From Marilutibacter penaei (GTDB lineage: Bacteria > Pseudomonadota > Gammaproteobacteria > Xanthomonadales > Xanthomonadaceae): DNA of 64,000 bases. The DNA is taken from NCBI RefSeq assembly GCF_014145395.1, contig NZ_JACHTE010000008.1:124001-188000 (forward strand). Direction: 5' to 3'. The position numbers and the translations under genes were made by a program. Position 1 is the stretch's first letter, and each line of letters begins with the position of its first letter. The notes beneath the pieces are model-generated. The model searched no databases. It was given only the letters and a program-made list of their open reading frames with translations, and had not been told where the DNA came from. Shown piece after piece: positions 46,793 through 59,884 of this stretch.

Positions 46793-47921
46793 ATGATCGA
46801 ACTGAATCCCGTCCGCCAGCGCATCGCCGACCTGCGGGAACGGCTGGATGCGCTGAGGGGGTACCTTTGACTTCGATGCCAAGGTCGAACGTCTCGAGGA
46901 AGTAACCCGGGAGCTCGAGCACCCGGACGTCTGGAACGATGCCGAGCGCGCGCAGGGACTGGGCCGGGAACGGGCCTCCCTCGAAAAGGTCGTGCTGGGC
47001 AGCCGCCGCCTCGACGAGGGGCTGGACGGGGCGGTCGAGCTGCTAGAGCTGGCCGAAATGGAAGACGACGAGGAGACGGCGTTGGCCGTCGTCGCGGACG
47101 TGGACGGCTACCAGCGCGATGTCGAAACGCTTGAGTTCCAGCGCATGTTCAGCGGCAAGATGGACGCCGCCGCCGCGTTCGTCGACATCCAGGCTGGCGC
47201 CGGCGGCACCGAAGCGCAGGACTGGGCCGAGATGCTGTTGCGCATGTACCTGCGCTGGGCCGAGTCGCGCGGGTGGAAGGCCGAACTGATGGAAGCCTCC
47301 GGCGGCGAAGTCGCCGGCATCAAGTCGGCCACCTTCAGGGTCGAAGGCGATTTCGCGTATGGCTGGCTGAAGACCGAGACCGGCGTGCACCGCCTCGTGC
47401 GCAAGTCGCCGTTCGACTCCGACAACCGCCGCCACACCAGCTTCACCTCGGTGTTCGTCTCGCCCGAAGTCGACGACAACATCGACATCGAGATCAACCC
47501 CGCCGACCTGAGGACCGACGTCTACCGCTCCTCGGGCGCCGGTGGGCAGCACGTCAACAAGACCGAGTCTGCGGTCCGCATCACCCACGTGCCGAGCGGC
47601 ATCGTGGTGGCCTGCCAGAACGGGCGCAGCCAGCACCAGAACCGCGACACCGCGATGAAGATGCTCGCCGCCAAGCTGTACGAGCTGGAACTGCAGAAGC
47701 GCAACGCCGAGCGGGATGCGGTCGAGGCGACCAAGGCCGACATCGGCTGGGGCAGCCAGATCCGCAACTACGTGCTTGACCAGAGCCGCATCAAGGACCT
47801 GCGCACCGGCATCGAGCGCAGCGATACCCAGAAGGTGCTCGATGGCGACCTGGACGAGTTCGTCGAGGCGAGCCTGAAGGCCGGCCTCGAGGTCGGCGCC
47901 AAACGGGCGGACGCCGTCTGA
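46793..47921 (+). CDS. prfB: Peptide chain release factor 2 (with programmed +1 frameshift)
   Basis: 375 residues made from two frames: 46793-46867 (25 codons), then +1 to 46869-47921. The first frame ends at an in-frame TGA (46868-46870), the codon read by RF2 itself, so low RF2 promotes frameshifting. Recognises UAA and UGA. The anticodon-like SPF tripeptide is present ([15 protein letters not shown]) and the GGQ catalytic loop in [24 protein letters not shown] -10-like element is at 46755-46760. lysS follows as in most gammaproteobacteria. Confidence 0.97.
46856..46871 (+). promoter_or_regulatory. RF2 programmed frameshift site
   Basis: AGGGGG (internal Shine-Dalgarno), TAC, then the slippery CTT-TGA-C. 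It differs from E. coli only at the codon before CTT (TAC for TAT). Shift from CTT TGA to C-TTT/GAC restores the long frame. Confidence 0.95.
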
Positions 47922-47994
47922 GCCCGCCGTGACGACCGCGCCGCGTCCCCACACGGGCGCGGCGGACTTCCCCCAGAACCGAACCCAGCCGACC

Positions 47995-49515
<1,521 letters not shown>

Positions 49516-49643
49516 GCCCGCTCCGGCCGTTGCAGCCATGGAGTGCGCCGGTGCGCACGGGCCGGGGCTGCGACGGAGGCCGGCCCGCGGTATCCTCGAC
49601 CTGATGCCTCCCAGGAGGGGAGGCGACTGACGCGGGACTGAGC

Positions 49644-50702
49644 GTGAACGTTGTAATCGTCGACGACCAGACATCGGCCCGCACGATGCTGCGGCACATC
49701 ATCGAGGACATCGCGCCCGAGCTGAAGGTGCATGACTTCGGTGAGTCGGAGAGCGGGCTCGCGTGGTGCGAGTCCAACCATCCGGACCTGTTGCTGCTCG
49801 ATTACCGCATGCCGGGGATCGATGGCCTGGAGTTCGCGCGCCGTTTCCGGCGACGCCCGTTGCACCGCGACATCCCGATCATCCTGGTCACCGTCGTGGG
49901 CGACGAGCCGATCCGCCAGGCCGCGCTGGAAGCCGGGGTGATCGACTTCCTCGTCAAGCCGGTCCGCCCCCGCGAGCTGAGGGCGCGCTGCCGCAACCTG
50001 CTGCAACTCCGCCAGCAGAGCGAGACCGTCAAGCAGCGAGCGCTCTCGCTGGAACAGCGGCTGCTGGCCAGCATGCACGAGGTCGAGGAACGCGAGCGCG
50101 AGACCCTCCAGCGGCTGGCGCGGGCCATCGAGTACCGCGACACCGGCACCAGCGTCTACCTGGAACGGATGTCCCACGTCGCCGGGCTGATCGCCGAGCA
50201 GCTGGACATGTTCGAGGACGAGGTGCGGATGATCGAGATGGCCGCGCCCCTGCACGACATCGGCAAGATCGCCATTCCCGACTCGGTCCTGCTCAAGCCC
50301 GGTCCCTTGAAGGACGACGAAGTCGACATCATGCGCCGTCACCCGGTGATCGGCCATGAGCTGCTCAGCGGCAGCCAGAACCGGTTCATTCAGACCGCGG
50401 CGACGATTGCGCTGCGCCACCACGAGCGATTCGACGGCAGCGGATATCCCGGCGCGCTCAAGGGGGACGAGATCCCGATCGAAGCCCGCATCGTCGCCGT
50501 CGCCGATGTGTTCGACGCACTCATATCACCGCGGCCGTACAAGGAAGCCTGGGACATCGAGGCCGCACTGGGCTACCTCACCGAGCAGAGGGGCATCCTG
50601 TTCGACCCCCTCTGCGTGGACGCGCTGTTGCGCAACCGCAACCGGCTGGACGAGATCTGCACGCGTTATGCGGCCGGCTCCGTCCGGCCGGGCATGGGCT
50701 GA
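49644..50702 (+). CDS. rpfG: RpfG: response regulator with HD-GYP c-di-GMP phosphodiesterase domain
   Basis: 352 residues, GTG start. Receiver domain 1-120 with phospho-acceptor Asp53 (LLLLDYRMPGIDG), acidic pair D7-D8 and Lys105. Coiled linker 125-160. HD-GYP domain with HDIGKIAIPD (HD at 204-205), RRHPVIGHELL, and HHERFDGSGYP (GYP at 267-269). It hydrolyses cyclic-di-GMP when phosphorylated by RpfC in DSF signalling. It is 6 bp upstream of rpfC, so they are co-translated, and rpfH, which lies between them in Xanthomonas campestris, is absent. Confidence 0.96.
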   Translation: MNVVIVDDQTSARTMLRHIIEDIAPELKVHDFGESESGLAWCESNHPDLLLLDYRMPGIDGLEFARRFRRRPLHRDIPIILVTVVGDEPIRQAALEAGVIDFLVKPVRPRELRARCRNLLQLRQQSETVKQRALSLEQRLLASMHEVEERERETLQRLARAIEYRDTGTSVYLERMSHVAGLIAEQLDMFEDEVRMIEMAAPLHDIGKIAIPDSVLLKPGPLKDDEVDIMRRHPVIGHELLSGSQNRFIQTAATIALRHHERFDGSGYPGALKGDEIPIEARIVAVADVFDALISPRPYKEAWDIEAALGYLTEQRGILFDPLCVDALLRNRNRLDEICTRYAAGSVRPGMG

Positions 50703-50708
50703 CACCCG

Positions 50709-52847
50709 ATGCTCGCCCTGATCAGGCGTCGCCTGGCCCAGCGCCCGGATTCGGAGCACGCCCAGGCCACGGTCCGCATGGTGATCGCCTGCATCATCGT
50801 GGGCTACCTGCTGTTCCTGCGCGAGAGCTCCGGCGACGCCGCGCTGTACACCCTGATGCTGGTCGTCATGCTGGCCGAGGCGACGATCGGCGGCCTGCTG
50901 CTGGCGGCCATCGTGCTGCGTCCGGGTGTCTCGCACGTCCGGCGCTGGATCGGCATGCTCGCCGACTACTCGACCCTCGCGGTCCTGATGACACTGTCGC
51001 CCCATGCCCTGGCACCCCTGTACGTGATCATCATGTGGGTCACGATCGGCAACGGCCTGCGCTACGGCACCCGCTACCTGTACTCCGCGGCGGCGCTCGG
51101 CGTCGCGGCGTTCCTGGTACCCGTGCTCGGCTCGGACTACTGGCGCTCGCAGCCTTATCTCGCGGGCGGCCTGCTGCTCGGCCTGCTGGTCATTCCCGCG
51201 TACCTGTCTTCGCTGCTCGCCAACCTTCACCGTGCGACCGCGGAAGCCCGGCGGGCGAACGAGGCGAAGAGCCGCTTCCTCGCCAACATGAGCCACGAGC
51301 TGCGTTCACCGCTGAATGGCATCATCGGCATGGCCGAGCTGCTGCATGGCACGCGGCTGGCGCCCGAACAGCGCGAGTACGCGGATGTGATCCACACCTC
51401 CGCGCAATCGCTGCTCCTGCTGGTCAACGACGTGCTGGACATCTCGGCGATCGAGGCAGGCAAGCTGGAGCGTCGTGACAGCGACTTCAACCTGCAGGAC
51501 ATGGTCCACCGCATGCAGAAGATGCTGCAGCCCATGGCGGCCGCCAAGGGACTGTCGCTGCGCATGGACATCGAGGGGGACGTGCCGGTACGCCTGCATG
51601 GCGATGTCGCGCACCTGACCCAGATCCTGCTCAACCTGCTGCACAACGCCATCAAGTTCACCGAAGAGGGCGGGGTGGCCCTGCGCGTGGCCCGGCGTGA
51701 AGCGGCCGATGCAGGGACGGTCCAGCTCCGCTTCTCCGTGGCCGACACCGGCATCGGCATCCCGGAGGAGGACGCCCAACGCATCTTCCAGGCCTTCGAA
51801 CAGGTGGACACCGGGCATACCCGGCGCTTCGGCGGCACCGGCTTGGGCACGACCATCGCCAAGACGCTGACGCAACTGCTCGGAGGTGAAATCGGCCTGG
51901 AGCCGAATCCGGACGGGGGCAGCACGTTCTGGGTGGACCTGCCGTTCGAGCTGCAGGCGCCCGGCGCCGCCATCGAGGTGCAGGGCGCGGGCGATGGCGA
52001 CAAGGTGATCTCCTTCGACGACCCGTTCATCCGCCACCGGATGCGGGTACGGGGCCTGAAGATACTCATTGCCGACGACCAGTCGGCCAACCGCGTCGTG
52101 CTGGCCCGCATCCTTGAACGCGCCGGGCACCGGGTGCAGATCGCCAACAACGGCGAACAGGCGCTGGACGCCCTCGAGGACAACCGTTTTGAGCTGCTGG
52201 TGCTGGACATGCACATGCCCGACCTCAGCGGCCTGGATGTCATCCGCCAGCTTCGTTTCATGGAAGCAAGGTCAACGCATCGCACGCCTTCGATCATCCT
52301 GAGCGCGGATGCCACGCTGCAGGCCTCCGAAGCCGCGAGCGATGCCGGGGCCCGGGCGTTCCTCACCAAGCCGATCGTCGTGGACCGCCTGTTGCAGACG
52401 ATCGCCGAGGTCGTGGATTCGGAGAACCTTCCGGTCGTGCGCGCGATCAGCGACGTCAGCAGTCCGCTGACCAACCCGGACGTGCTCGAGGAACTGGCGG
52501 ACATGGGGCTCGGCGAGGCCTTCCTGCGGGATTTCGTCGAGCAGTGCCTGAAGGATGCGGAGGGTTGCCAGGCCTCGCTGGCCAAGGCTGGACAGGACAA
52601 GGACTGGACTGCTTTCAGGGAGGTCGCGCATGCCTACAAGGGCATCGCGGAAAACCTCGGCGCACTCTCCATCGCGGAGCGGTGTTCCCAGGCGATGGGG
52701 GCCAAGGATGCCGCGCTGGCGCGGGAAGCGGCGCGCATGGTGACCGAACTGGCGGGCCAGCTGGCCTCGGTCGACCGGATCAGTCGCGACGAGGTCGCGC
52801 GTCTGACGCGTCCCGGGCGGAACAAGGACATCCCCGAAGCACCTTGA
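50709..52847 (+). CDS. rpfC: RpfC: hybrid sensor kinase for the DSF signal
   Basis: 712 residues (the Xanthomonas protein is about 726). Five or six transmembrane helices at the N terminus (about 22-172, e.g. [35 protein letters not shown]). HisKA with phospho-His196 ([18 protein letters not shown]); HATPase with [29 protein letters not shown]; receiver domain with Asp500 ([13 protein letters not shown]); C-terminal HPt domain with His641 ([14 protein letters not shown]). All phosphorelay residues are intact. It is predicted to bind RpfF and to sense DSF (cis-2-unsaturated fatty acids). Confidence 0.96.
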   Translation: MLALIRRRLAQRPDSEHAQATVRMVIACIIVGYLLFLRESSGDAALYTLMLVVMLAEATIGGLLLAAIVLRPGVSHVRRWIGMLADYSTLAVLMTLSPHALAPLYVIIMWVTIGNGLRYGTRYLYSAAALGVAAFLVPVLGSDYWRSQPYLAGGLLLGLLVIPAYLSSLLANLHRATAEARRANEAKSRFLANMSHELRSPLNGIIGMAELLHGTRLAPEQREYADVIHTSAQSLLLLVNDVLDISAIEAGKLERRDSDFNLQDMVHRMQKMLQPMAAAKGLSLRMDIEGDVPVRLHGDVAHLTQILLNLLHNAIKFTEEGGVALRVARREAADAGTVQLRFSVADTGIGIPEEDAQRIFQAFEQVDTGHTRRFGGTGLGTTIAKTLTQLLGGEIGLEPNPDGGSTFWVDLPFELQAPGAAIEVQGAGDGDKVISFDDPFIRHRMRVRGLKILIADDQSANRVVLARILERAGHRVQIANNGEQALDALEDNRFELLVLDMHMPDLSGLDVIRQLRFMEARSTHRTPSIILSADATLQASEAASDAGARAFLTKPIVVDRLLQTIAEVVDSENLPVVRAISDVSSPLTNPDVLEELADMGLGEAFLRDFVEQCLKDAEGCQASLAKAGQDKDWTAFREVAHAYKGIAENLGALSIAERCSQAMGAKDAALAREAARMVTELAGQLASVDRISRDEVARLTRPGRNKDIPEAP

Positions 52848-52889
52848 TGCCCGCGTTCCGCCGGTCGCTTCTCCCCCTCGTACGGCCCC

Positions 52890-53783
52890 TCAACCCAGGA
52901 CCGTCGAAGCCGCCGGCTGCGTGCCCGGCGCCGCCGCGCGTCGCTGCTGCGCACGGATGAGGCGTTCCATGGTGCGCAGGGCGCGGTCATCCAGGCGCAA
53001 GGCCGCGTCCACCCATTCCGTGGTGATCTCCAGCAACTCGTCGAGGCGGACCGGATTGCACGCGTGGCGGATGGTGTTCAGCGCCTGCAGGGCGTTGCGC
53101 ATCCGGCCATGGCGCTTGATGAGCGCCTGCGCGGCGAGGCGGCCTTCGCCCTTCGGCACCACCATGTCGACGATGCCCATTGCCGCCAGTTCTTCGACCG
53201 GGTAGACGCGCGCGTCCAGCATCATCCGCTCGGCCTGGACCGCGCTCACCCGGCGGGTCAGGAAGGTATAGGCGCCCATTCCCGGGAAGAGGTCGAACAG
53301 CACTTCCGGGAATCCCATCCCGGTCCCTTCCTCGGCAATGATGGTGTGGCAGCACAACGCGGCCTCGAAACCGCCGCCCAGCGCATCGCCTTCGATCACC
53401 GCGATGCTGTGCACGCGATCCTCGCAGAGGCGGTGGAAGTTGTAGGCGACCTCCACGCACAGGCGGGCGTAGTCGAGCAGCGCGGCACGGTTGCCGGTGC
53501 GTATCAGGCGGGCGAACAGCGAAAGGTCGCCGCCCAGGTTGAATACGTCGCTCTCGGACGTCAGCACCAGGTGCTGGAGGCCGGCCGGCGACGACGCGAC
53601 CTCGTGGCGGATCTCCTCCTGGACCCGCTTCAGGTCGCGAAGCAGGCGGGGCGAGAAACAGGGGTGGTAGAACTCGGGCGCTCCCGCATGCATCTGGCAC
53701 CAGTGCGTGCCGCGCTCGGGTTCCGCTGCGTGACGCACCAGCGAGGGGACCTGGTCTGCGTGGATACGGATGGGCATGTTCAT
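52890..53783 (-). CDS. rpfF: RpfF: DSF synthase (crotonase family)
   Basis: 297 residues from ATG 53783, with GGAG upstream. Enoyl-CoA hydratase/thioesterase-type enzyme that makes the diffusible signal factor from 3-hydroxyacyl-ACP. Crotonase-fold features: VFNLGGDLSLF (oxyanion loop, residues 80-90), GDALGGGFEAALCCHTIIAEEG with catalytic Glu140, and GFPEVLFDLFPGMGAY with catalytic Glu160. Convergent with rpfC (42 bp apart), and downstream of rpfB on the same strand behind a terminator, so it may have its own promoter. Confidence 0.96.
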   Translation of the reverse strand: MNMPIRIHADQVPSLVRHAAEPERGTHWCQMHAGAPEFYHPCFSPRLLRDLKRVQEEIRHEVASSPAGLQHLVLTSESDVFNLGGDLSLFARLIRTGNRAALLDYARLCVEVAYNFHRLCEDRVHSIAVIEGDALGGGFEAALCCHTIIAEEGTGMGFPEVLFDLFPGMGAYTFLTRRVSAVQAERMMLDARVYPVEELAAMGIVDMVVPKGEGRLAAQALIKRHGRMRNALQALNTIRHACNPVRLDELLEITTEWVDAALRLDDRALRTMERLIRAQQRRAAAPGTQPAASTVLG

Positions 53784-53851
53784 GGCTTGACTCCGGAGGA
53801 ATACGCAGGCAGGGGCACCTGCGACTCGATGCTACACCCGCGGAATCAAGA

Positions 53852-53872
53852 ACCCCCTCACGTGGAGGGGGT
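53852..53872 (-). terminator. Stem-loop between rpfB and rpfF
   Basis: ACCCCCTC / GAGGGGGT perfect eight-pair stem with a five-base loop; on the minus strand followed by TCTTGATTCC. It lies 33 bp past the rpfB stop and 69 bp before rpfF, so rpfB transcripts may largely end here. Confidence 0.6.
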
Positions 53873-53904
53873 CGGTCGGAAGCTCGCTGGGAAGGGCTGG
53901 GCCT

Positions 53905-55581
53905 TCAGGCGGCGGTCTCGTCCCTCAGCTCGCGCCTCAGGATCTTGCCCACGTTGGTCTTCGGGAGCTCGGTCCGGAACTCGACCACCCGCGGGTGCTT
54001 GTAGCCCGTCAGGTTCTCGCGGGCGAAGGCTTTCACCTGCTCGGCGGTCAGGCTGGGATCCTTCTTGACGATCACCACCTTGACGACCTCGCCGGACTTC
54101 TCGTCCGGCACGCCGACCGCGGCGACTTCCAGCACCTGCGGCATCTCGGCGATCACGTCCTCGATCTCGTTCGGATACACGTTGAAGCCGGACACCAGGA
54201 TCATGTCCTTCTTGCGGTCGACGATGTAGAAGTAGCCGTTCTCGTCCATCCGCGCCATGTCGCCGGTATGCAGCCAACCGTCGGCATCGAGCACCTTGTC
54301 GGTCTCCTCGGGGCGGTTCCAGTACCCCTTCATCACCTGCGGACCGCGGATGCAGAGTTCGCCGACTTCACCCACCGGGAGCAGGCGCCCGTCCTCGTCC
54401 TTCACGCAGGCATCCGTGGAGGGGATCGGCAGGCCGATCGAACCGTTGTAATCCTTCAGGTCCATCGGGTTGATGCAGGCGGCGGGCGAGGTCTCGGTCA
54501 GCCCGTAGGCTTCCACGAGGGTCACGCCCGTGGCCTTTTTCCAGCGCTCGGCGACGGCGCGCTGCACCGCCATGCCGCCGCCAAGGGTCAGGTGCAGGCG
54601 CGAGAAATCCACTTCGTCGAACCCGGGGGTGTTGAGCAGTCCGTTGAAGAGCGTGTTCACGCCGGTGATGGCCGTGAACGGCACCTTCTTCAGCTCCTTC
54701 ACGAAGCCCGGCATGTCGCGCGGGTTGGTGATCATGTGGTTCAGGCCGCCGAACTTCATGAAGACCAGGCCGTTCGCCGTCAATGCGAAGATGTGGTACA
54801 GCGGCAGCGCGGTGATGATCACTTCCTCGCCCGGCTTGACGTTGGTACCCACCCACGCCGACGCCTGCTGCATGTTCGCGACCAGGTTGCGGTGGGTGAG
54901 CATCGCCCCCTTCGCCACGCCGGTGGTACCGCCCGTGTACTGCAGGAAGGCGATATCCGAGGGGCCGATCTCCACCCCGGGCAGGCTGTGGGACTCGCCC
55001 CGCTTGAGGACCTCGTTGAAGCGGACCGCGCCGGGGATCCGGTACTCCGGCACCATCTTCTTGATGTACTTCAGCACGAAGTTGACGAGGCGCCCCTTGG
55101 GGAAGCCCAACAGGTCGCCCAGCCCGGTGGTGATGACCTGCCTGACCTGCGTGTCGCCGATGACCTCCTGCACGGTGTGGCCGAAGTTGTCGAGGACCAG
55201 CACCACGCTGGCACCGGAGTCGACGAGCTGGTGCTTCAGTTCGCGCGCGGTGTACATGGGGTTCGTGTTGACGACCGTCAGTCCCGCGCGAAGCACGCCG
55301 AACGTGGCGATCGGATACTGCAGGCAGTTGGGCAGCATGATCGCCACCCGATCCCCTTTCTTGAGCTTCAGTTCGCCCAGCAGGTAGGCCGCGAACCGCC
55401 GGCTCAGTGCGTCGATCTCACCGTAAGTGAGGGACTTGCCCATGTTCGCGAACGCCGGCCGCTCCTTGTAAAGCTCGATCGCGCTCTCCAGCACCGATAC
55501 CACCGACGGGAATTCGTCGACATCGATCTCATGCGGAATGCCTTCCGGATATTGCTGGAGCCACGGCCGTTCAGAACTCAT
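53905..55581 (-). CDS. rpfB: RpfB: long-chain fatty acyl-CoA ligase
   Basis: 558 residues from ATG 55581, with GGGGGA upstream (Xanthomonas RpfB is about 560). ANL-superfamily adenylate-forming enzyme activating fatty acids; linked to DSF turnover. Motifs: [18 protein letters not shown] (P-loop), the adenine region [17 protein letters not shown], the hinge/aspartate [32 protein letters not shown], and the C-terminal [10 protein letters not shown] and catalytic-lysine segment [14 protein letters not shown]. No FadD-specific anomalies. Lies upstream of rpfF and downstream of a small lipoprotein gene (divergent). Confidence 0.95.
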   Translation of the reverse strand: MSSERPWLQQYPEGIPHEIDVDEFPSVVSVLESAIELYKERPAFANMGKSLTYGEIDALSRRFAAYLLGELKLKKGDRVAIMLPNCLQYPIATFGVLRAGLTVVNTNPMYTARELKHQLVDSGASVVLVLDNFGHTVQEVIGDTQVRQVITTGLGDLLGFPKGRLVNFVLKYIKKMVPEYRIPGAVRFNEVLKRGESHSLPGVEIGPSDIAFLQYTGGTTGVAKGAMLTHRNLVANMQQASAWVGTNVKPGEEVIITALPLYHIFALTANGLVFMKFGGLNHMITNPRDMPGFVKELKKVPFTAITGVNTLFNGLLNTPGFDEVDFSRLHLTLGGGMAVQRAVAERWKKATGVTLVEAYGLTETSPAACINPMDLKDYNGSIGLPIPSTDACVKDEDGRLLPVGEVGELCIRGPQVMKGYWNRPEETDKVLDADGWLHTGDMARMDENGYFYIVDRKKDMILVSGFNVYPNEIEDVIAEMPQVLEVAAVGVPDEKSGEVVKVVIVKKDPSLTAEQVKAFARENLTGYKHPRVVEFRTELPKTNVGKILRRELRDETAA

Positions 55582-55735
55582 CGACAATCCCCCGATTCCT
55601 GTGTGTGTCCGCCTGCGCGGACGGCGGCATCCGTGGATGCGCCTGCGTACGTTTGGGCGTCGATTGGAGCACACCCCCCATGGGGTGGCAAGGTAGAGTG
55701 CAGCAATCCCGAGCACTCTCCAACGGAGGGCACCG

Positions 55736-56173
55736 ATGCCTGCTTCATCCCGTCTTTTCGCCCTCGTCCTGCTGTGCCTGGTGGCGGCCGGCTGTACCCG
55801 CGAAGGGCCCGAGGCGCGCCTCCGGGCGGCGGTCGATGCATTGGGCGCCGCGATCGAAGCGCGGGACGCCGGCGACATCGAGGATGCGCTTGCGACCGAC
55901 TTCATCGGCCCCGATGCAATGGACCGGGAAGGGGCACGCCGACTCGCCGCCCTGACCTTCATGCGCTACCGGGATGTCGGGGTCACGCTGGGCCCCGCGC
56001 GTGTCGAAATGGGCGAGGGCCATGCCACCGTGGCGTTCGAGGCCCTGCTGACCGGCGGCTCGGGCGCGGTCCTGCCCCAGAGCGCACGCGCTTATCGCGT
56101 CAAGACCGGCTGGACGGTCGAAGACGGGGAGTGGAAGGTCCAGAGCGTCGACTGGGACAGCGCGGGCCCTTGA
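55736..56173 (+). CDS. Small lipoprotein, NTF2-like (DUF4440-type) fold likely
   Basis: 145 residues. Signal peptide with lipobox LVAAGC, lipid-modified Cys20. The mature part has an alpha-helix then beta strands: [30 protein letters not shown], ending [19 protein letters not shown], the W-x-V-x-x-V-x-W closing typical of NTF2-like domains. No catalytic residue is seen. It is alone on the plus strand between divergent rpfB and convergent acnA; function unknown. Not one of the named rpf genes I recognise. Confidence 0.7.
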   Translation: MPASSRLFALVLLCLVAAGCTREGPEARLRAAVDALGAAIEARDAGDIEDALATDFIGPDAMDREGARRLAALTFMRYRDVGVTLGPARVEMGEGHATVAFEALLTGGSGAVLPQSARAYRVKTGWTVEDGEWKVQSVDWDSAGP

Positions 56174-56190
56174 AGCGGGGCGAACACGAC

Positions 56191-56221
56191 CGGCACCGCC
56201 CCCGGAACGGACGCGGTGCCG
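56191..56221. terminator. Inverted repeat between lipoprotein gene and acnA
   Basis: CGGCACCGC / GCGGTGCCG (9 bp) with a 13-nt loop between two convergent genes; no U-run, so a weak or bidirectional terminator candidate. Confidence 0.4.
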
Positions 56222-56226
56222 TGGCC

Positions 56227-58980
<2,754 letters not shown>

Positions 58981-59111
58981 CGAAAGGGCTCCTTTTTTGG
59001 CGAGGGCAGGGGCGACCGCGGGCCGACCCGGGCGGTCCGGTATCGCGGCGATGGCGGCCGCCCATGCACGTTTGGCTGCCGTCATGTTAACGGTGGCGAT
59101 GTGACGATCCG

Positions 59112-59150
59112 TTGAGTATGCAGGAACAAGTACGTATAATTGATGCATAC
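59112..59150 (+). promoter_or_regulatory. Promoter and palindromic operator of the vapBC-like module
   Basis: TTGAGT (59112-59117), a 17-bp spacer and a perfect TATAAT (59135-59140). GTATGCA (59116-59122) and TGCATAC (59144-59150) form an inverted repeat spanning the spacer and -10. A likely autoregulatory site for the antitoxin or the complex. Confidence 0.7.
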
Positions 59151-59166
59151 CTGAAGAGGGCCCGCC

Positions 59167-59424
59167 ATGGACGCCACCGTTGCCGAACGCGGCCAGATCA
59201 CCTTGCCCAAAGCCGTGCGGGATGCCTTGGGATTGACCAAGGGCACGGTCCTGAAAGTCGAGCTGGAGGGCAGCCGTATCGTTCTGCGCAAGAGCGTGGA
59301 CGATGCCGTGTCCAGGGCCCGTGGCCGCTTCAAGCTGGACGGCTTCGCCTCCACCGAAGAGGCCATGCACGCGCTTCGCGGGCGGGTACCCGGTGGGTCC
59401 GCCGGCGGCGACGGCCCGACATGA
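59167..59424 (+). CDS. AbrB/SpoVT-family antitoxin (VapB-like)
   Basis: 85 residues. The N-terminal 45 residues form a swapped-hairpin AbrB DNA-binding domain: TVAERGQITLPKAVRDALGLTKGTVLKVELEGSRIVLRK, with the GQITLPKAVR signature. The C-terminal part should wrap the toxin. Its stop overlaps the toxin ATG (ATGA). Its promoter carries a palindrome that is a natural operator for this dimer. Confidence 0.88.
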   Translation: MDATVAERGQITLPKAVRDALGLTKGTVLKVELEGSRIVLRKSVDDAVSRARGRFKLDGFASTEEAMHALRGRVPGGSAGGDGPT

Positions 59425-59837
59425 TCGCACTCGACTCGCCCGTCCTCATCGACCTCCTGGCCGACGGGCCGCAAGCCGACGCCGCGGAGGCATGCCTGCG
59501 GCAGTGCCTGAGCGCGGGCCCCGTGGTGGTCAGCGAGGTGGCACTCGCCGAAGTCTGCTGCGCGCTGCAGGACGGCGCCGAAGCACTGGCGGTCCTCGAG
59601 GAAATGAGCATCCGCTTCAGCGCCATCGAAGCCAAGGCCGCGTTGCGCGCCGGCGAGATGCAGCGCCGCCATCGCCAGCGCGGCGGCGCTTCCGCTGGCA
59701 CCCGCGCCGCACCCGACTTCCTGATCGGCGCCCACGCACTCCTGCAGTGCAACGGCCTGATCACCCGTGACGATGCCTTTTACCGCGACTACTTCAAGGG
59801 CCTGAAGCTGATCGTTCCCAAGCCCCCCCAGGCCTGA
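59421..59837 (+). CDS. PIN-domain toxin (VapC-like ribonuclease)
   Basis: 138 residues. PIN-fold Mg2+-dependent RNase; VapC toxins cleave tRNA-fMet or rRNA, target here unknown. Acidic residues expected at the active site: D4 ([12 protein letters not shown]), E39/E43 region ([12 protein letters not shown]), and the C-terminal acidic pair in [11 protein letters not shown] and [13 protein letters not shown]. Coupled to the antitoxin by a 4-bp overlap. acnB begins 47 bp later. Confidence 0.88.
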   Translation: MIALDSPVLIDLLADGPQADAAEACLRQCLSAGPVVVSEVALAEVCCALQDGAEALAVLEEMSIRFSAIEAKAALRAGEMQRRHRQRGGASAGTRAAPDFLIGAHALLQCNGLITRDDAFYRDYFKGLKLIVPKPPQA

Positions 59838-59884
59838 ACCCGTTACCGCCTTACCTCCCCATCCCTCATTCCGCCGGAGTCACC

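Noticed and set aside
46793-46870. Separate 25-codon peptide gene before prfB
   Set aside because: It is the first part of RF2, joined by the programmed frameshift.
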